Of a stretch of DNA of 64,000 nucleotides, positions 59,041 through 64,000 are shown piece after piece. The first letter of the stretch is position 1, and each line of letters opens with the position of its first letter. Under the pieces are notes generated by a model. The model was given only the letters and a program-made list of their open reading frames with translations. It searched no databases and was not told where the DNA came from. The translations under genes were made by a program, and so were the position numbers. Origin of the DNA: Saposhnikovia divaricata. Lineage: Eukaryota > Streptophyta > Magnoliopsida > Apiales > Apiaceae. Location: positions 187,214,939 through 187,278,938 of the forward strand of contig CM071601.1 in NCBI GenBank assembly GCA_036435485.1. Direction: 5' to 3'.

Positions 59041-59994
59041 TCAATGAGGATAAAAAGCAAACAGATGCACATATCTACGAATTTCTAATATAAGCATATT
59101 GTGCAAATAAACCTTAGATTCATTGAAAGGTACGAAAACTTTCAAGAACCTATCATGCTCAAGAGACTTGGAAACATCAAAATAGCTAGAAAAGTCGTCA
59201 GAATAATCATTATAAGTACGACTCATATACTCCTCCCAAATCGGATCCTTATACTCTACAGCAAGATTTTCAACTTCCTCAATCTTAACTTCCTTCTCTT
59301 TTATAATTGGACACTCATCAATTTTAATCTCATCTACCAATGTATTAAGCTCAAAATTTTCTAGAACTGGTAGAATTTCAATTGCATCCAAATTATCATT
59401 AATGTGCATGGGACAATTATCAACTACACCAGTAGACTCATCAGACACGACATTATCATCAATTGCTAAACAAGAATCATGGCATAGAGGAAAATTGACA
59501 CAAGGAGGAGTTCGATAACAGCCGTCATGCCACACTTTACGAACTTCCAAAATAAATTTATTTAGTTTAGCATTCTCCTCGTACCAAGCTACTGAATCAC
59601 ATGGAATATCATTATCACTAGCAATTTCTAAAGTTGGTTCATCAAAAACTCCCAAAGAAAGTAAGGGAAGATTAGACTGAGTTCCTTGAATCATTTTATT
59701 GAGCGCAATCTCCCAATCAGCAAGTAAAGAAGGATTAGACTGAGTTAAACTCGTATCAACATCATTACACATATATGGATAAACATCATCATGATGTTGA
59801 TTTTCAAACGAATATGAATAATCATTGCTAGGGGCATATGGAGCATAAAATGAGTTCTCAGAATAGAACGAATTCACCTGATATGCATTACAATCCTCAT
59901 AGGAATTGAATTGTGGGTAAGGATTGAAGTCTTGATATTGTTCCTGACTGTTGTAGAAATTCTGAGCATTGTTCCAACCAAAGTTGTACTCCAT
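59041..59994 (-). CDS. E2 first ORF, 317 aa, unrecognised
   Basis: Starts ATG 59994 about 155 nt after the PBS, where E1 has gag. The first ~85 residues are rich in Tyr, Asn, Gln, Phe and Ser (MEYNFGWNNAQNFYNSQEQY start), like a low-complexity prion-type domain. The rest is acidic (many Asp, Glu) with scattered Cys/His (CVNFPLCHDSC). There is no gag, protease or RT motif. Intact over its length, so probably under some constraint or young. It could be a former gag-side accessory region or captured sequence; I cannot assign a function. Confidence 0.65.
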   Translation of the reverse strand: MEYNFGWNNAQNFYNSQEQYQDFNPYPQFNSYEDCNAYQVNSFYSENSFYAPYAPSNDYSYSFENQHHDDVYPYMCNDVDTSLTQSNPSLLADWEIALNKMIQGTQSNLPLLSLGVFDEPTLEIASDNDIPCDSVAWYEENAKLNKFILEVRKVWHDGCYRTPPCVNFPLCHDSCLAIDDNVVSDESTGVVDNCPMHINDNLDAIEILPVLENFELNTLVDEIKIDECPIIKEKEVKIEEVENLAVEYKDPIWEEYMSRTYNDYSDDFSSYFDVSKSLEHDRFLKVFVPFNESKVYLHNMLILEIRRYVHLFAFYPH

Positions 59995-60148
59995 CTAGTC
60001 TCTCTCCTCAAAACCTGTTTAAGTTGTCTACCTCAAAGAACCTGTAGACACACCAAAGAAAGAAATACAAAAAGAAAGAAAAAAAATATATACAAAGATA
60101 AAATCCAAACTACAAGAAACAATTAACTCAAACCCAACATTACTGCCT

Positions 60149-60166
60149 TCCCCGGCAGCGGCGCCA
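60149..60166 (-). other. E2 primer-binding site (tRNA-Asp type)
   Basis: Minus strand TGGCGCCGCTGCCGGGGA, the same 18-base variant as in E1, three bases from the LTR. Confidence 0.85.
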
Positions 60167-60169
60167 ATT

Positions 60170-61431
60170 TGTTAGTAGTATTTTTGTGTGTTCGTTCGCA
60201 GGGAAGGACTGAATGTAATATCAAAGTTCAGGTTTCTTATCTCTTTACGTCTAGAAGTGTGTAAGAAGAATTTTTGGGTCTGTGTATTAACTAAATTAAC
60301 CAAGAACTAATTATAATCACTAAGAATTAATTTTAAACTGAGATTCAAATATGTTGGAAAACAATCTAAGAACTGGGGTTCTTCACCTGGTTTCAATACA
60401 TACTCAATATTAATGTGATATCTGTGTTCCTACCTTGCTGAAAACAATTCTTCTAAAGTTATACTGCACCCTCCCAGGCTACAATATAGTGCTTACAGCT
60501 ACACCTTAATTGACACTCCCGTGATACAATCAGAGTATATCTATAAACTGTTAATTACCAAGAATTATATGTCTCACAATTCTCCTATTAATCTCCCGAT
60601 CTAATATTCAAATTATGTCTGTTAAATCATGTACTAAGATTGCAACTTCTCTCCCAAGCTTATTACAATCCCTAGAATACAATCAAAGGTTCATGACTCC
60701 CCTAATTGTGTTAAGATCTCATTAACAAATCAGCAAAGCAGAAAATCACATAATCAAGCATGCATGAATACCAAGGAATACTACCCAATCCTCAGATTAG
60801 AGAATTAGTTATGCATATTTAATAAAGAGAACATAATAATAATAATAATGAATGAAAACATAATATTGAAGAAAGAATTGAAGATCGAAAGTACCTTGAT
60901 ACAATTTACAGCTATGAATTGTTATGATTTACAATGGTAGGATGTGTTTAAAATAGGCTCTACAAATCTTGCCCAGCAAGATATTACCTTCTATTACAAT
61001 TAGAATTCAATTCAGGTAATAAAACTTGCCTAAAATACAATTAGAACTAGAAAAGGGCAAAACAGTAAATTTTCTGCTTCCATCTATCTGCTGGTCGTGC
61101 TTCCTGGGCCCACCACACGCGGCCTGGTCGTGCGAAACCTATCCCATATTGTAGAAAATCTCTCAAGCTTCGCGTGGGCAGTAAGATCGCTGAAAACGGA
61201 CTTCTAGAACTCCAGATATGGCCAAAACAGTATAAGCTGCGCAGCCCTTCTCAAAAATCCGAATTTTAATTAATTAATTCTCCAAGAACGATAAAATCAT
61301 CAACTTTAATCAACATTCTCGTAAATCTGCACAACTCAGCAAAACACATCAAAACTACAACAACTTGAGTCCAAAACAATCAATTTAAGCTAAACGGAGG
61401 GATTCCCAGTGGATATAAAATCCACTTATCA
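60170..61431 (-). repeat. E2 5' LTR
   Basis: 1,262 bp, same as 54247-55508 except the noted base. A GC-richer stretch (ggcctggtcgtgc) is placed just upstream of 'tttactgttttgccctttt', as in E1. Confidence 0.93.
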
Positions 61432-61436
61432 TTTTG

Positions 61437-62814
61437 CTGTGGAGTTCTCGGGGCTGAATACTGACGACGTATTCCCTTAGATACACAGAAGTCATTCAGC
61501 ACTACGTTTTTGAAGTCAGTGCCATTGTCTGATCTAATCGTCTTCACAGTAAGTGTTGAAACATTCTCAATTTGAGTGATGTGATCAATGATTAAGAAAG
61601 GTACTTCGTCTTTCGTCATTGCGAACAATACCCATGTATACTTGGAGAAGTCATCCACGATTACCAATGCATATCTTTTCCTAGACAAAGATAGGACATT
61701 CACTGGGCCAAACAAATCCATATGAAGAAGTTGCAGAGGCTCAGTAATACTAGAAATTTCTTTGCTTTTATGCGATGCTCGCTTCGACTTTCCCATTTCA
61801 CAAGCTTCACAGAGTCCTTTCGGAGCGAACTCCATTTGAGGTAGATCTCTCACCAATTCTCGTCTCGCGAGAGCATTCATCGTTTTGAAGTTTAAGTGAG
61901 ATAGCTTTTTGTGCCATAACCAGCTTTCATCATCCGAGGCTTTTCTGTAGAAACAGGTGACCTCATTCTGATTAGCTGAATCCATGTCTGCAACAAAAAG
62001 ATCTGCCTTTCGAACTCCTCTCAAAGCCAATGAGCCTTCCTTGATGTGAGTGATTGATACACCTTTCTTGTTGAAGACAATTTCGTAACCTTTGTCACAG
62101 AATTGACTGATACTCAACAGATTGTGCTTCAGTCCCTCAACATAGGAAATATCTTCAATGATGACATTACCAGTCTTCAGTTTGCCATATCCCTTTGTCA
62201 CACCTATGCTGTCATCTCCAAAGGTAACATAAGGGCCAACTTTCAAAACAAACTCTGTAAGCAGGGACTTGTTTCCAGTCATATGCCTCGATGCTCCACT
62301 GTCTAGCACCCATATAACTTTATTTCTGTTCTGCTTAACGCCCTGCAATGACAGATTGGTTAGACATTCTTCGGAACCCAACTTTGATTGGGCCCGGCTT
62401 TTCGATAAGATCGAGAATCAACAGATTTAACAACAGGAGATGCACTTTTCTTAACATTACTAGAGCTTTCGACTTTCTCCTTTCCTTTCTCAGACTTGAC
62501 AGATTTGTCAGTCTTATGAGAAGGTTTGTCACTCCTAACTTTAGGAGGACTGACAGTCTTGGCTCTCACATGCTTCTTTTTGATATTTGAACTAGCAGCA
62601 GTATTTGAGCATGACTGGCTAGATGCATTCATTAAATTCACAAAAGTTTGCATGACGTTAAAAGTGTTTGGCATACAATTAGTTTGACCACACTGTGCAT
62701 GATTCTGATGCAAATTATTCATTGTATGTGTGGTAGGCATGGCATGTGCAGCAGGAACATTTATGTTAGATTTACATGCATAAGAAAGATGTTCAGTAGA
62801 TTTACAGTGATAAT
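61437..62814 (-). pseudogene. pol: E3 gag end, protease and integrase N-terminal half
   Basis: From 62814 leftwards: gag C-terminal sequence rich in Lys/Ser up to NQSWVPKN, a frameshift near 62365, then TNLSLQGVKQ, aspartic protease motif DSGASRHMTG, gag-pre-integrase domain (WHKKLSHLN...CEAC) and integrase with DLFGP and SDNGTDF. It is cut at PRTPQQN by E2 and resumes at 54246. On the right, gag is cut at 62814 by E5. Confidence 0.88.
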
Positions 62815-63869
62815 GAAAGGCAGAGTGTATAAACTTGTAACACTATAACTAATGTAACTCAAACTAAAGGAAAAGATACTTAACCAGAAGACAATCAAGA
62901 ACAAGAAGTCACAAGAAATCAACACTAAATGAAGACAAGGTAATTGATACAATTCAACATGTTAACTATGATCAATCCAAGAAGAAATCATTGAGAGAAG
63001 TTCAAGTCAAAGTTGTTCATGCCTCAGTGATTTGGAAAGCCAAGAATCAAGATCCTAACTATCAGTATCAATAAGACCAATTGATTTCAAGTGAACAAGA
63101 AGGAAAGCAAATATTGGAAAGCCACATTTCTAATTGGATATGGTAATTTATTCAAGAAGCAAAAACCCTATCAAGACTAGTCACTTATGAACCAGACCGT
63201 TGCATCAAGTGTCAGGACATTGATAGCAAGTTTATGTCAGTAATAAAGATCCATATTCAAGAGCTTGGTGAAGAATAAAGAAGACATGAAGATATCACAA
63301 GTTCAAGATGTGCATTGAAGTTTCAAGTTGAAGACCAGAATATTTTCTAAGTACTAAATATTCTAGATGGCCAAGTAGAAGTTTCTAAGTAGAAGTTCTA
63401 CTTAGAACTTCGAGATGGCTAAGTAGAAATTCTCAAGTAGAAGTTCTACTTAGAGTGCAGCTTCAACATGACACATGGCATCTTCTGATTGGCAGATTTC
63501 CAAGCTTTCAAGATAAGGCAAGATTTATGTGGACATCATTGTGCCACGTATATCTTAGTCTTTGAAGTCTACAGGACATAGATTACATGTAGTATAAATA
63601 GAAGTACTTGTGTAATGTTTTTAGTTAGTGAGCAATTCTTGAGAAAAACACAAGAGAAAGAGAGAGAGTGCATTCACAGAGCTTAGTATCATTCACTTCT
63701 CTCTGAACTTCTGTTATACTTTGTAATGAATGTTGTAGCAACCCTTTCAAGTTATATATAAGACATATATTCCTTGAATCTGTGTGTTCATTTATTGCAT
63801 CGTATTTATTGCTTCTCATATTCGAAAAGTTGTATTCACCCCCCCTCTACAACACATTTGGACCTAACA
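62815..63869 (+). repeat. E5 5' LTR
   Basis: 1,055 bp, TGAAAGGCAG...GGACCTAACA. It holds TATAAATA at 63593-63600 and a cluster of AAGTAGAA/TTCTACTT palindromes at about 63372-63453, the most perfect at 63385-63405 with 10-bp arms around one G. Confidence 0.9.
63593..63600 (+). promoter_or_regulatory. E5 LTR TATA box
   Basis: TATAAATA about 190 bp downstream of the palindrome cluster. The E3 LTR keeps the same site. Confidence 0.6.
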
Positions 63870-63871
63870 AT

Positions 63872-63883
63872 TGGTATCAGAGC
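63872..63883 (+). other. E5 primer-binding site (tRNA-iMet)
   Basis: TGGTATCAGAGC, two bases after the LTR, complementary to the 3' end of plant initiator tRNA-Met, standard for copia elements. Confidence 0.9.
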
Positions 63884-64000
63884 TATATGTTTAACATACA
63901 AAACATAGATCCTTGTGTTGAGTAGAAGAATCGTGAGTTTTCATTTTTCAGATCTACTTTTCATTTTCTCGAAAAGTGTGTTTTAATTCGTTGGTAGTGA

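Larger units (their letters stand above)
54247..61431 (-). mobile_element. E2: non-autonomous Athila-type element without gag-pol
   Basis: 7,185 bp with two 1,262-bp LTRs and TTTTG target duplication (54242-54246, 61432-61436). Minus-strand order: LTR, PBS, 317-codon ORF, hairpin module, A tracts and GC array, transposon-domain ORF, conserved 3' region, PPT, LTR. Only one LTR difference noticed (55374 versus 61297), so insertion is recent. It sits inside the integrase of E3 between the second catalytic Asp and the catalytic Glu. Confidence 0.92.
41406..64000 (-). mobile_element. E3: SIRE-type Ty1/copia element, multiply invaded and partly deleted
   Basis: Its 3' LTR is at 41406-42458. Reading leftwards from the right edge come the gag end, protease, integrase, RT and RNase H, a structured spacer, a long 3' ORF, the PPT and the LTR. 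The 5' LTR is beyond the window. Inserts are E4 (47514-51270), E2 (54247-61431) and E5 (62815 onward). Stops, a frameshift and a deletion show it is dead. Confidence 0.85.
62815..64000 (+). mobile_element. E5: SIRE-type copia element, 5' end
   Basis: A plus-strand LTR followed by a PBS and leader that continue past the window. The LTR is of the same family as the E3 LTR but opposite in orientation, so this is a second element inserted in E3 gag. The left flank is gataa. Confidence 0.8.

Noticed and set aside
41406..63869. Treating the two copia LTRs as the LTR pair of one element
   Set aside because: They are in opposite orientation and one has a PPT inside while the other has a PBS outside, so they belong to two elements.

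Overview
This is an AT-rich window of nuclear DNA from a flowering plant, most likely a eudicot. Its few genes have plant-type exon structure, one is a plant LRR receptor-like kinase, and most of the rest is plant retrotransposon (Ty3/gypsy Athila type, Ty1/copia SIRE type) and plant DNA transposon (Mutator-like, Tourist, Emigrant, Helitron-like). I cannot name the species.

Left part (1-13.5 kb). AT-rich intergenic DNA with several miniature inverted-repeat elements surrounds one intact host gene, a two-exon LRR receptor-like kinase of the probable-inactive-kinase subfamily (6118-8927, minus). A long-TIR element (9.9-11.2 kb) carries an Emigrant/pogo-type MITE inside it.

Middle-left (13.5-28 kb). 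A tRNA-like (A box/B box) repeat array was hit in its B box by a foldback element with 4-bp GATC target duplications. That element took a LINE-like retroposon (17-bp duplications) and then a complete 11.57-kb Athila-type element, E1 (15833-27405; LTRs with no visible difference; CTCCT duplications). E1 has gag-pol in one frame broken by a single TAA, then a second ORF encoding a plant transposon-domain protein.

Middle (28-41 kb). A Helitron-like element, a solo LTR of a third Athila subfamily, an initiator-tRNA-Met pseudogene, a Mutator-like element with 10-bp duplications and a 488-bp internal tandem duplication, nested Tourist-like MITEs, a 3' remnant of a STE24 CAAX-protease gene, an intact three-exon cupin gene (37513-39553, minus) and a copia gag fragment.

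Right part (41.4-64 kb). A SIRE-type copia element, E3 (minus strand, running off the window), is inserted in the copia gag fragment. E3 has itself been invaded by a 3.76-kb solo LTR (E4), by a non-autonomous Athila-type element E2 (54247-61431) and by a second copia of the same LTR family (E5, from 62815). E2 has no gag or pol. It keeps the PBS variant, a hairpin module just after the upstream stop codon, the second ORF, multiple polypurine tracts and a nearly invariant 135-bp 3' block, all shared with E1. E1 and E2 therefore look like an autonomous/non-autonomous pair, and the shared non-coding modules are the most interesting content of the window: a candidate intercistronic RNA element with a compensatory base pair, and a multi-hairpin 3' block.
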